This document shows, piece after piece, positions 25,986 through 33,167 of a stretch of DNA of 33,404 nucleotides. Every line of letters begins with the position of its first letter. Positions within the stretch are counted from its first letter, which is position 1. Source of the stretch: Deltaproteobacteria bacterium (GTDB lineage Bacteria > Bdellovibrionota_C > UBA2361 > SZUA-149 > JADLFC01); NCBI GenBank assembly GCA_020845775.1, contig JADLFC010000001.1, positions 1-33,404 of the forward strand, written 5' to 3'. The position numbers and the translations under genes were made by a program. The notes under the pieces are model-generated. The model had not been told where the DNA came from. It worked only from the letters and a program-made list of their open reading frames with translations, and did not search any database.

Positions 25986-26180
25986 TTAGCTGGATTTAGA
26001 TTCCTCCTCCTTGGTCTCCTTTGGCGTTACGTCCAGCATCTTTGCATCCTTGTAACTCTTCTTAAAATTCTTTATGCCCTCTCCTAAAGCTCCACCCAAT
26101 TCTGGCAGTTTCCCGACGCCAAAAACGATTACTATTATCACTAATATTATCAATAACTCCGAGGTGCCAAGACCAAACAC
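25986..26180 (-). CDS. tatA: Sec-independent protein translocase subunit TatA/TatE
   Basis: TatA oligomers form the pore of the twin-arginine pathway for folded proteins. The start is GTG at 26178-26180, giving VFGLGTSELLIILVIIVIVF with GGAGGGG upstream. The 64-aa protein has one N-terminal transmembrane helix, the FG(V)GKLPELGGALGEGIKNF hinge and amphipathic helix, and a charged C-tail. The frame is open to 26252, but those extra 24 codons are translated palindrome and lack a ribosome-binding site. No tatB or tatC is adjacent, as for some stand-alone tatA genes. It diverges from the TonB-like gene across repeat copy B. Confidence 0.93.
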   Translation of the reverse strand: MFGLGTSELLIILVIIVIVFGVGKLPELGGALGEGIKNFKKSYKDAKMLDVTPKETKEEESKSS

Positions 26181-26209
26181 TTTAATTCCCCTCCATAAGC
26201 TACTATTCG

Positions 26210-26259
26210 ATACCGTTTGCAAAAAGTAAGTGAAATATTTTACTTTTTGCAAACGGTAT
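26210..26259. repeat. Palindromic repeat, copy B (perfect)
   Basis: The arms at 26210-26229 and 26240-26259 are exact 20-nt inverted repeats around the 10-nt loop gtgaaatatt. It fills the space between the divergent tatA and TonB-like genes, 30 bp from the tatA start. Copies A, C, D and E are related elements. Confidence 0.9.
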
Positions 26260-26277
26260 TAGTTGTTTATTACAGTT

Positions 26278-27318
26278 ATGCGCCACTATATAGACCATCG
26301 AATGGACAGCCAAGCACACTCTAACACAGCCTTCGCTACAGCATTATTTATGTCAGTAATGCTTCACGGCTGGATATTATACGTCGTGCCTGTACAAAAA
26401 GACATAGGAAGTGCAAAATCCCCTATTATCTCATTAATTAAGCTTAAGTCGGAACGAATTGATGCAAACGACCCACAGCAAATAGTTTCGCTCCCCAAGG
26501 AGGACGACTCGCAAGTGAGTACTACAGCTAAATTTCTTAGCGATGAGAATCGTTTTACGAAGCGAGAGCAAATAAAGCGCGGGATGCCATCAAAAGTTAC
26601 TAATCCCTCGCCAGCTATCCCGTCAACAAAGGCTTCTAAGATAAGCAAAGCTGTTAGCAAGGGAACAGAAGGTGCAGATAGAATTGCAAAAAAAAATAAG
26701 CAACCGAGCCTAAAGCTCGAGGATACGTCTGTTCTCGCCAGCTTATCCGATAAAGGCCATTTAAGACCGACTAAGAATGATAAAACTGCAACCAAAACGA
26801 CAACGCTTAAGAGCAATGCGCAGCTAATGGCTAGATATCAACCTTTTTCTCATGGAAACTCAGCTAATTACCTTAGCGGTGACGGTGGTCAGCCAGATTT
26901 TTTGCCAAACATTCCCGACGGGGATATCACCTTTTTAAACACCAAAGCTCATCGCCACGCCGTTTTTGTGCGGCGCGTTGCAACGCAAGTGTTTGCTGCA
27001 CTTAAACAGACGAGCGAAAGAAATCTCGCACCTAGAGATCTGCGAAATATTAGTTCTTTTGCAACTGTTGACGCGATGCTTTCCCCGACTGGCGAACTAA
27101 TATCAGTTACGCTGACAGATTCCTCTGGAAGTCGAGCGTTTAACGACTCATTGCTTAAAGCTGCTAAGAGAGGCGCCAGGGATCAAAATCCTCCTTCCGA
27201 TGTCGTGGCATTAGATGGTAATATTCACTTTATTTTCAAGGCGCGCACCTGGAGTCGTTTTTCCCCTGATAGTCTACATGAGCAGCGCTGGATATTATTA
27301 GCAACGGGATTACTTTAA
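26278..27318 (+). CDS. TonB/TolA C-terminal-domain protein
   Basis: The product (346 aa from ATG 26278; TTG at 26263 and ATG at 26302 are alternatives) has one N-terminal transmembrane segment (FATALFMSVMLHGWILYVVP). A long linker of about 180 residues rich in Lys, Ser and Thr follows, then a C-terminal TonB/TolA-like domain: FVRRVATQVFAALKQTS, SFATVDAMLSPTGELISVTL, SSGSRAFNDSLLKAAKRGA and a closing HFIFKARTWSRF. This is the layout of proteins that span the periplasm and couple inner-membrane energy or signals to outer-membrane partners. The linker lacks the usual Pro-Glu/Pro-Lys repeats, and no exbB/exbD is nearby. It is 2 nt upstream of the SH3b gene, so an operon is likely. Confidence 0.82.
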   Translation: MRHYIDHRMDSQAHSNTAFATALFMSVMLHGWILYVVPVQKDIGSAKSPIISLIKLKSERIDANDPQQIVSLPKEDDSQVSTTAKFLSDENRFTKREQIKRGMPSKVTNPSPAIPSTKASKISKAVSKGTEGADRIAKKNKQPSLKLEDTSVLASLSDKGHLRPTKNDKTATKTTTLKSNAQLMARYQPFSHGNSANYLSGDGGQPDFLPNIPDGDITFLNTKAHRHAVFVRRVATQVFAALKQTSERNLAPRDLRNISSFATVDAMLSPTGELISVTLTDSSGSRAFNDSLLKAAKRGARDQNPPSDVVALDGNIHFIFKARTWSRFSPDSLHEQRWILLATGLL

Positions 27319-27320
27319 CA

Positions 27321-27935
27321 ATGAACCTCAAATATTACACAGTCGGTATATTCACTGTCGTCGTTTTTACATGCAGTTTAGCATTTGCCGAAGACACAAA
27401 AGTTCACTACTACGTTCAAACGCCTGGGCAGCGGGTATTAAGTAGCCCGAATGGAGAAGAATTGGCCATTGCTAACCAGCGAACCCCTGTAGAAATTCTC
27501 GAAGAAAAGGATGGCTGGGTTAAGGTTAGCATTACGGGCTGGATGAGGGATGCGTCGCTAGCGAGCAATTTAAGCGCACCCATGCCAAGCGATAAGCCTC
27601 TGCAACCGGTCGAACATTTAAGAATTGTAGGTTTTGATGTTAAGCATATCTCGAGAAAAGAGTCTGGGAATCCGTCAAAAGTTATATTAACCATTCAGAT
27701 TAAAAATTTGCAGAAGACAACTATTGGAAAGTGGGATGCTATTTTAATCGTCCAGGACGCAAGTGGCAACCTGCTCTTTCGCACGCGCATAACTCCCGAA
27801 AAAACAAGAATGACAGCCGGCGAAACTGCGGAATTTAGCTATTTTTGGATCTACGGACAAGAAATCTACGACCACCTAGCGTCGAAAGATAAGAATGACC
27901 TTAAACTCCTACTCCACAACGTGGTTCTCGAGTGA
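27321..27935 (+). CDS. Exported SH3b-domain protein
   Basis: The 204-aa protein has a signal peptide cleaved after AFA (residue 23). An SH3b (bacterial SH3) domain follows, about residues 28-82, ending ILEEKDGWVKVSITGWMRD, the usual GWVxVxxxGW signature. The C-terminal ~110 residues are a beta-rich domain (VILTIQIKNLQKTTIGKWDA) resembling Ig-like FxLyD domains, but I cannot name it. SH3b domains often bind peptidoglycan or peptides, so periplasmic action is likely. The ATG lies 2 nt after the stop of the TonB-like gene. It converges with the ferredoxin-NADP reductase gene. Confidence 0.82.
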   Translation: MNLKYYTVGIFTVVVFTCSLAFAEDTKVHYYVQTPGQRVLSSPNGEELAIANQRTPVEILEEKDGWVKVSITGWMRDASLASNLSAPMPSDKPLQPVEHLRIVGFDVKHISRKESGNPSKVILTIQIKNLQKTTIGKWDAILIVQDASGNLLFRTRITPEKTRMTAGETAEFSYFWIYGQEIYDHLASKDKNDLKLLLHNVVLE

Positions 27936-27976
27936 TTTTTTTAGCTGATTTCTCTCCTAGCTTATTTTGGCATTGA

Positions 27977-28789
27977 TTACCAATATCGCTCAAAGTGAAT
28001 GTTGCCAGGCATCTTTCGGGAATGCTTTGAGAAGCCTTTGCTTTCCAGACTCGAGCTTACCACCTCTATCATGTCTGGATTGCCACACATAAACACCTGA
28101 CACTTGTCAGCACTTAAAGAGTCCCCTACCAATTTCTCGTAAACGCTGTCTTCTAGGAGCGTTTGAACTCGTCCGCGATGCCCTGCCCAGGTAGAACCTT
28201 GTGGTTCGCGCGTAACCGTAGGAATATAGACGACGCTCTTATCTTCGCGGCTCACTGACGTTAGCTCTTCGCGATACCCTAAATCACCAGAAACGCGCGC
28301 CGCATGAATTAAGACAAGTTTCTCCCAGCGATTTTGCCCCCTGTAGTGTCGCAACATTGAGATAAAGGGAGCTATCCCGGTTCCAGTCGAAATCATCACT
28401 AGATGTTTTCGAGCTGGAATTTCTTCCATCGTAAACTTACCCTTCATCTTGGGCCCTATCCACAATCTATCCCCTTCAGCCAGCTCATAAAGCCTTGGAG
28501 TTAGTCGCCCTTCCGGAACTAATACCAAATAAAACTCTATGCCCTCCTTATCTCGCGGGCTGGAAACTATAGAATACTGCCGACGCACGAAACCACTCGA
28601 CTTAACCTCAGCAGGTTTATCACTGCTTGTAGAGCACTGCTCCACCGGCAAGAAAAGGCCAAGTTCTGCATACTGGCCCGGCAAGAAATTGATAAGCGAC
28701 AAATCGTCCGGCTTAAGCCGGATTGTCCAAAGGCCAGCGTTAATTACTCGCTTGTAAGTGATTGTAGAGTTGAGTTCATAGGGACCCAA
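27977..28789 (-). CDS. fpr: Ferredoxin/flavodoxin-NADP+ reductase
   Basis: It transfers electrons between NADPH and ferredoxin or flavodoxin. The 270-aa protein has the FAD-binding RRQYSIVSSP (69-78), the NADP-binding STGTGIAPFISMLR (134-147), CGNPDM (235-240) and the C-terminal FERYW typical of the bacterial Fpr family. The start is an unusual TTG (28787-28789) with GGAGG 6 nt upstream; no ATG fits in the following residues before conserved sequence. A 20-residue acidic/Ser-rich insert (about 49-66) lies before the FAD motif. Confidence 0.9.
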   Translation of the reverse strand: MGPYELNSTITYKRVINAGLWTIRLKPDDLSLINFLPGQYAELGLFLPVEQCSTSSDKPAEVKSSGFVRRQYSIVSSPRDKEGIEFYLVLVPEGRLTPRLYELAEGDRLWIGPKMKGKFTMEEIPARKHLVMISTGTGIAPFISMLRHYRGQNRWEKLVLIHAARVSGDLGYREELTSVSREDKSVVYIPTVTREPQGSTWAGHRGRVQTLLEDSVYEKLVGDSLSADKCQVFMCGNPDMIEVVSSSLESKGFSKHSRKMPGNIHFERYW

Positions 28790-28871
28790 AGCAAACCTCC
28801 GCGCTTAATTAGGGGCTAACAACTACAAAGCCTGAACATTTTTTTTCATACTATAATCGATCTAGACATCA

Positions 28872-28899
28872 TTACAAAGCTCTAATTTTAGGCTATAAT
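28872..28899 (+). promoter_or_regulatory. Promoter with overlapping inverted repeat
   Basis: TTACAA (28872-28877) and a perfect TATAAT (28894-28899) are separated by 16 bp, and the ATG of the small membrane protein follows 38 bp later. A 7-bp inverted repeat TCTAATT (28881-28887) / AATTAGA (28897-28903) overlaps the spacer and -10 box and may be an operator. Confidence 0.45.
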
Positions 28900-28937
28900 T
28901 AGAATTACTTGGCTATATAGCACAAACCACAAGCAAA

Positions 28938-29231
28938 ATGACGAAATCCTACATTGATGAAAAAGATGCGCCTAGTCTTAAAACGATTAACGAGCGGCTT
29001 GCCGTCACCGACGACCACTCGAATAACATTCGAATTGTTCACCCCGATGACCTTCGTAGGCTAGAAAGAGAAGACAAGAGTACGCCAACGATGTTTATTT
29101 TTATTGCGATTACTGCATTTATTTGCCTTGTGGATGGCTTGTATCTTTTTGGGATCATTGAAAGGATAAGGCGCGGAATCGAGACTTTTATGGCGCACGT
29201 CCCAGAATATATCGACAGGCTTCTTAGCTAA
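28938..29231 (+). CDS. Small single-pass membrane protein, unknown
   Basis: A 97-aa product with a polar, charged N-terminal half (residues 1-49), one transmembrane helix (about 50-74, TMFIFIAITAFICLVDGLYL) and an amphipathic C-terminal segment. The basic residues after the helix (RIRRG) and the acidic N-half do not decide topology. A good -10 box lies upstream. Repeat copy C begins within its stop codon (29229-29231). No family is recognised. Confidence 0.65.
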   Translation: MTKSYIDEKDAPSLKTINERLAVTDDHSNNIRIVHPDDLRRLEREDKSTPTMFIFIAITAFICLVDGLYLFGIIERIRRGIETFMAHVPEYIDRLLS

Positions 29232-29278
29232 ACCGTTTTCAAAAAGTAGGTAAGTATTTTACTTTTTAGAAACGGCAG
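29230..29278. repeat. Palindromic repeat, copy C (degenerate)
   Basis: It aligns with copy B over the whole element, with a 9-nt loop and several mismatches in both arms. Similarity runs on into the right flank (TTGTTTATT in both). It starts at the stop codon of the small membrane protein gene. Confidence 0.7.
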
Positions 29279-29291
29279 TTGTTGTTTATTG

Positions 29292-29311
29292 GCAAGTGCT
29301 TACGCACTTGC
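29292..29311. terminator. Perfect 8-bp stem-loop between repeat copies C and D
   Basis: GCAAGTGC, a TTAC loop, then GCACTTGC, followed on the plus strand by TGTTTAT. It may end transcripts of the small membrane protein gene. The T-tract is weak. Confidence 0.45.
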
Positions 29312-29316
29312 TGTTT

Positions 29317-29351
29317 ATACCATTTACAAAAATCCTTTTTCTAAATGCTAT
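29317..29351. repeat. Palindromic repeat, copy D (loop deleted)
   Basis: The left arm (29317-29332) is identical to the first 16 nt of copy A, and the right arm matches loosely. The loop and the inner arm ends are missing. It lies 4 bp from the 3' end of tRNA-Gln. Confidence 0.6.
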
Positions 29352-29354
29352 AAA

Positions 29355-29428
29355 TGGCTCGCCCACAAGGACTCGAACCTCAATTTCCAGAGTCAGAATC
29401 TGGCGTGCTACCATTACACCATGGGCGA
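29355..29428 (-). tRNA. tRNA-Gln (anticodon CUG)
   Basis: The acceptor stem TCGCCCA/TGGGCGA pairs perfectly, with discriminator G and an encoded CCA (29357-29355). The anticodon stem CCAGA/TCTGG encloses the loop TTCTGAC, so the anticodon is CUG. The T-arm GGTTCGAGTCC is normal. The U1-A72 pair and G73 fit glutamine identity. Confidence 0.95.
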
Positions 29429-29485
29429 ACAAACTAGGCGCGCTGAGAGGCGCTGATACTTAAACCGGGGAATATAGTATTTTGC

Positions 29486-29502
29486 TTACTTTGTGTAAAT
29501 GG
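29486..29502. repeat. Remnant of the palindromic repeat, copy E (right arm only)
   Basis: TTACTTTGTGTAAATGG differs by one base from the arm found in copies A and B (in A's inverse orientation). No clear left arm is present. It lies on the other side of tRNA-Gln from copies C and D. Confidence 0.4.
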
Positions 29503-29666
29503 AGCTATCAAAAAACAGTTCTCCTCCCACCGCACTGCGGAGCCAATAGATTTTTTTATTTCATCCAAAAGAAAGCCTTTTATTCTTAATAATAACGTAT
29601 TATAAGTATACGTCTTTAGCACCTAAATTATTTAAGAGCTAAACCATGCTTTTTATCGCATAGCTT

Positions 29667-29741
29667 GGCCCCTTCGTCTAGCGGTTAGGACAGCGGCCTC
29701 TCACGCCGCAAGCACGGGTTCGATTCCCGTAGGGGTCACCA
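29667..29741 (+). tRNA. tRNA-Glu (anticodon CUC)
   Basis: The acceptor stem GGCCCCT/AGGGGTC has one G-U pair, with discriminator A and an encoded CCA. The anticodon stem GCGGC/GCCGC encloses CTCTCAC, so the anticodon is CUC, which reads GAG only. The D-arm (TCGTCTAGCGGTTAGGACA) and T-arm (CGGGTTCGATTCCCG) are typical of tRNA-Glu. The gene ends 25 bp before the next ORF. Confidence 0.96.
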
Positions 29742-29766
29742 TTTTCTTGAGGGTATCTTTAACGGC

Positions 29767-30330
29767 ATGTACTTTGGTCAAGAAACTAGGCGAAGCAGCA
29801 GAAACCAAAAAGTCGTTGAAATTAAAGTAAATGAGCTTAAGCAGCTTTTCGACGAAAGGGATCCAGCACCTTTTCGCGAAAAGGATTTGGACGACGATGC
29901 GGTAAGCTATATAGTATCGTCTGTCCAGGACATTTCTCCTGAAAAAGTCGAAAAACTACTCATCCACGTAAACAAGGAAATGCACACTGCTGTGCAAAAG
30001 GAAGATGCTATTAAAGCTATTCACGAATTTTTTCTATACGAAAGCGAGCAAATGGCTAAGAAAATCAGGGCCGAACTGCGCGTAGGCGTAAAATCCCTTA
30101 TCATTGGGGCCGCATTCCTAACAATTGCCGTTTCTTTTGCTCTATTAATACCGGAAAATACAAAGTCATTTTGGCCTCTCTTCTTTAAGGAGGGTCTTTT
30201 CCTGACTGGCTGGGTTTCGATGTGGAAACCCATTAATATTTTTCTTTATGAATGGTGGCCTTTATACGATATTAAAAAGACTTATATATGTCTTTCAAAC
30301 ATTAATATCGATTTTATTGAGGCCCCCTAA
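29767..30330 (+). CDS. Membrane protein with an N-terminal DP-x-PF-x-EKDLD motif
   Basis: A 187-aa protein. The soluble N-terminal ~105 residues contain DPAPFREKDLDDDAVSYI (32-49) and helical segments. Two transmembrane helices follow (about 107-127 and 136-157), with a WKPINIFLYEWWPLYD patch after the second. I recall proteins with this motif and helix pair beside GCS2/RimK genes, but I do not know a function. GAGG lies 13 nt before the ATG. It starts 25 bp after tRNA-Glu and is followed 88 bp later by the RimK-like gene on the same strand, so it could be a membrane partner of that cassette. Confidence 0.7.
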   Translation: MYFGQETRRSSRNQKVVEIKVNELKQLFDERDPAPFREKDLDDDAVSYIVSSVQDISPEKVEKLLIHVNKEMHTAVQKEDAIKAIHEFFLYESEQMAKKIRAELRVGVKSLIIGAAFLTIAVSFALLIPENTKSFWPLFFKEGLFLTGWVSMWKPINIFLYEWWPLYDIKKTYICLSNINIDFIEAP

Positions 30331-30418
30331 AATGGCGCTGGCCCATAGGTGGTGAATGAAATTTTTATGCTTGTCCTTTCTTGTTTTTTCCTAATCATGA
30401 GACTCTGTACCTAGGCAG

Positions 30419-31861
30419 ATGAAGACCGTCATAATAGTCAACAAAAAATCAGATATCGATTTCGATGACGCCCAAGTGGACATTCTCGAAGCCGATGAAT
30501 ATCTCGTTAACGCAAACCACTTGCGGCATTCGGTTCGCGTATTTAATCTTTGTCGCGACTTGTCGTATTGCAAAAAAGGTTACTATGTATCCTTAATCGC
30601 TGAGGCAAGAGGGCATCGCCCTTTACCTAACGTGCTAACGATGATGGATCTGCAACTCCAGTCCGTCACCCGCTTTATAGCTGAAAACTTTGAACTGCAA
30701 CTAGAAAAACTCTTCTCGTCCATAAGCAGTAACACATTTGAGCTTAGCATCTATTTTGGGCAGAACCTCGCTCAGAAGTACAACCAACTTAGCAGACAAA
30801 TTTTTTCGCAATTTAAAGCCCCTTTAATGCGGGCCTTCTTTATCAAAAAGGGTGGTTTTTGGAGCATTCAGCGCGTTAAAGTCCTTTCGCTAAAGGACGT
30901 TCCAGAGAATCACAAAGAATTCTTATATTCTGCAATGCGCAATTACTTTGCCAAGAGCAATTCCATTTCCAAACGTCGAAAACTTACGCGCTATGATTTA
31001 GCAATTTTGCTGAACCCAGAAGAAAAACATCCTCCGTCGGATCGCGGTGCAATAAAGAAATTTATTTCTGCTGCACAAGATTGTCGCATAGCAGCAGAAA
31101 TCATTACCCCAAAAGATTTGCCACTATTGCCACAATTCGATGCACTTTTTATTCGAGAAACTACAAGTGTTACCGATCACACGTTTCAGTTCGCACGCCT
31201 TTCGGAAGAAGATGGCTTAATATGCATCGACGATACCACTTCTATTCTGAGATGCTGCAATAAGATTTATCTAAACTATTCACTGCAAAAGCGCTGCATT
31301 CCAATTCCAGCAACTCAAATCATTGCCAAGGGAACCGATCTATCTTCGTTGAAACTACCCTTCCCCATAGTAGTAAAAAAGCCAGACAGCGCATTTTCTC
31401 TGGGAGTAAAAAAAGCCGAAGACAAGGATGAACTACAAGATATTTGCAAGGAATATTTCAAGCATACTGACCTAATTATTTGCCAAGAGTTCATGCCCAC
31501 AACTTTTGACTGGCGCATTGGCATAATAGATGGCGAACCCATTTATGCATGTAAATACTACATGGCAAGAGACCACTGGCAAATAATTAACCAGTCTAAA
31601 ACAAAAATGGATTCTGGCGATGTCGATGTATCCTCCATTGGAGACGCACCTAAGGAGGCTATAAAACTTGCCATAGAAGCCTCGCGATGCATAGGAAACA
31701 GTTTATATGGCATAGATATTAAAGAAAAAAATGGGAAATTTTATATTATTGAAGTAAATGACAATCCAAGTATCGAAAAAGGGTATGAAGACAAGATTGC
31801 CCAGGACTACCTATATCGCCGCATCATGGAAACCTTCTACAAACGCCTGGAAATGAGGTAG
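30419..31861 (+). CDS. RimK-like ATP-grasp ligase with RLAN N-terminal domain
   Basis: The 480-aa protein has an N-terminal RLAN-type domain (about 1-185) including YYVSLIAEARGHRPLPNV (55-72), and a C-terminal ATP-grasp domain with FPIVVKKPDSAFSLGV (315-330), WRIGIIDGEPIYACKYYM (365-382) and YIIEVNDNPSIEKGYED (442-458), where E445 and N447 are predicted Mg ligands. ATP-grasp enzymes of this type ligate amino acids, often glutamate, through acyl-phosphate intermediates. The gene lies 14 bp upstream of a GCS2 gene, a pairing known in amidoligase gene clusters thought to make small peptides or modify proteins. Substrates are unknown. Confidence 0.87.
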   Translation: MKTVIIVNKKSDIDFDDAQVDILEADEYLVNANHLRHSVRVFNLCRDLSYCKKGYYVSLIAEARGHRPLPNVLTMMDLQLQSVTRFIAENFELQLEKLFSSISSNTFELSIYFGQNLAQKYNQLSRQIFSQFKAPLMRAFFIKKGGFWSIQRVKVLSLKDVPENHKEFLYSAMRNYFAKSNSISKRRKLTRYDLAILLNPEEKHPPSDRGAIKKFISAAQDCRIAAEIITPKDLPLLPQFDALFIRETTSVTDHTFQFARLSEEDGLICIDDTTSILRCCNKIYLNYSLQKRCIPIPATQIIAKGTDLSSLKLPFPIVVKKPDSAFSLGVKKAEDKDELQDICKEYFKHTDLIICQEFMPTTFDWRIGIIDGEPIYACKYYMARDHWQIINQSKTKMDSGDVDVSSIGDAPKEAIKLAIEASRCIGNSLYGIDIKEKNGKFYIIEVNDNPSIEKGYEDKIAQDYLYRRIMETFYKRLEMR

Positions 31862-31875
31862 TTTATCGACACCCG

Positions 31876-33090
31876 ATGGGAGCTTACAAACTTCTTGAAG
31901 TTTTCGGCATTGAGTTAGAGTACATGATAGCAGACAAGCTATCATTAGATGTTATGCCAATTGCCGACAAACTATTTATGGCAGCATCTGGCTCATTCCT
32001 CGACACCGTAGAGAGAGGAATAATTGATTGGTCAAACGAGCTAGCTTTGCACGTAGTCGAACTTAAAAATCCCCTGCCATCTAAAAATGTCTTGGATCTC
32101 TGCTCTGCGTTTAGTGATGAAATTAATACTATCGATTCATACCTCGACAAATTTGGCGCAATCTTGTTGCCGTCTGGAGTTCACCCTTGGATGAATCCGG
32201 AAAGAGAAACTAAGTTGTGGCCACACGACGGTGGAGAGATTTATCGCACCTACGATAGACTCTTTGGATGCAAACGCCATGGGTGGGCAAATCTCCAGAG
32301 CATGCACGTGAATTTACCCTTTGGCAATGAGAGCGAATTTGAACAATTGCACTCTGCCATTCGCTGCATATTGCCCCTCATTCCGGCTCTTTCGTCTAGT
32401 TCTCCCATTATAGATGGCCAAGTAAGTGGGATTCACAGTAACCGCTTGCAACACTACCTAAAAAATCAAAAAAAGATTCCATCGATTATGGGCCTTGCGA
32501 TACCGGAACGCATATCTACTAAGCAGGAGTACGGCGACAAAATTCTTCAGCCGATGTATGCTGACATTGGGGAAATAGACGCTTCGGGCTTACTAAAAAA
32601 CGAGTGGCTAAACTCGCGAGGGGCAATAGCTAGGTTTGACCGAAATTGCATTGAAATTCGCCTTTTCGATGTGCAGGAAGCGCCGTTTATAGATTTAGCT
32701 ATAGCGGAATTTTGGATAACCACCTTAAGACACATAATACTCGGCAAATTTTGCGACTTCAATAGAGTGCGCAGCTTAGAGACGATGCGACTACGAGAAG
32801 TATTGGATGCCACTATTAGAGACGGCGAAATGGCACAAATAAGCTATGGCGAATTATTAAATATATTTGGCCTAAATAATCCCTGTACCGCTTTTCAATT
32901 ATTAGAAACTATTCTCGAAAAGGTCTCTTGCTGTAATGAAAATGTTTTATCTGTAATCACATACATATTGAGGCACGGCACTCTTTCTACTCGTATTCTC
33001 AGGCGCTATCGCGAAAGCGGCAATCTAGTAAAGACATTTTTACCCCTATCAGAGTGCCTGCGAAACGGCCAGTTTTATGAAGCGTACTGA
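31876..33090 (+). CDS. GCS2-type carboxylate-amine ligase (glutamate-cysteine-ligase-like)
   Basis: The 404-aa protein shows GCS2 family blocks: FGIELEYMI (10-18), HVVELKNPLPS (59-69), GVHPWMNPERETKLWP (101-116), WANLQSMHVNLPFG (137-150), SSSSPIIDG (173-181) and RFDRNCIEIRLFD (253-265). These form the ATP/glutamate site of gamma-glutamyl-type ligases. It probably joins an amino acid through a carboxylate together with the RimK-like protein upstream; glutathione synthesis itself is possible but is not implied. The nearest GAGG is about 18 nt before the ATG, so translation may be coupled to the upstream gene. A long stem-loop begins at its stop codon. Confidence 0.9.
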   Translation: MGAYKLLEVFGIELEYMIADKLSLDVMPIADKLFMAASGSFLDTVERGIIDWSNELALHVVELKNPLPSKNVLDLCSAFSDEINTIDSYLDKFGAILLPSGVHPWMNPERETKLWPHDGGEIYRTYDRLFGCKRHGWANLQSMHVNLPFGNESEFEQLHSAIRCILPLIPALSSSSPIIDGQVSGIHSNRLQHYLKNQKKIPSIMGLAIPERISTKQEYGDKILQPMYADIGEIDASGLLKNEWLNSRGAIARFDRNCIEIRLFDVQEAPFIDLAIAEFWITTLRHIILGKFCDFNRVRSLETMRLREVLDATIRDGEMAQISYGELLNIFGLNNPCTAFQLLETILEKVSCCNENVLSVITYILRHGTLSTRILRRYRESGNLVKTFLPLSECLRNGQFYEAY

Positions 33091-33152
33091 CTAGAAGTTC
33101 ATCCAACAATCATCCGAAAGAGCATAAATGTCAGATGAACCATAGTCAGTAC
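33084..33152. terminator. Long imperfect stem-loop across the GCS2 stop codon
   Basis: Two paired blocks, GTACTGACTA (33084-33093) with TAGTCAGTAC (33143-33152), and GTTCATC (33097-33103) with GATGAAC (33134-33140), form a 17-bp stem interrupted by a 3x2 internal loop, with a 30-nt terminal loop. It lies between convergent genes and has no T-tract. Confidence 0.5.
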
Positions 33153-33167
33153 AAGCCCACCTAGCTC

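Noticed and set aside
26181-26252. 24-codon N-terminal extension of TatA
   Set aside because: It is read through palindromic repeat copy B. The GTG with GGAGGGG at 26180 begins directly at the TatA consensus.
29595-29613. ACGTAT/ATACGT inverted repeat upstream of tRNA-Glu as an operator
   Set aside because: The 6-bp arms are in very AT-rich DNA and no good promoter pair can be placed with them.
29317-29741. Phage or genomic-island attachment site at the tRNAs
   Set aside because: No integrase gene and no duplicated tRNA 3' end are present; only the palindromic repeats are clustered here.
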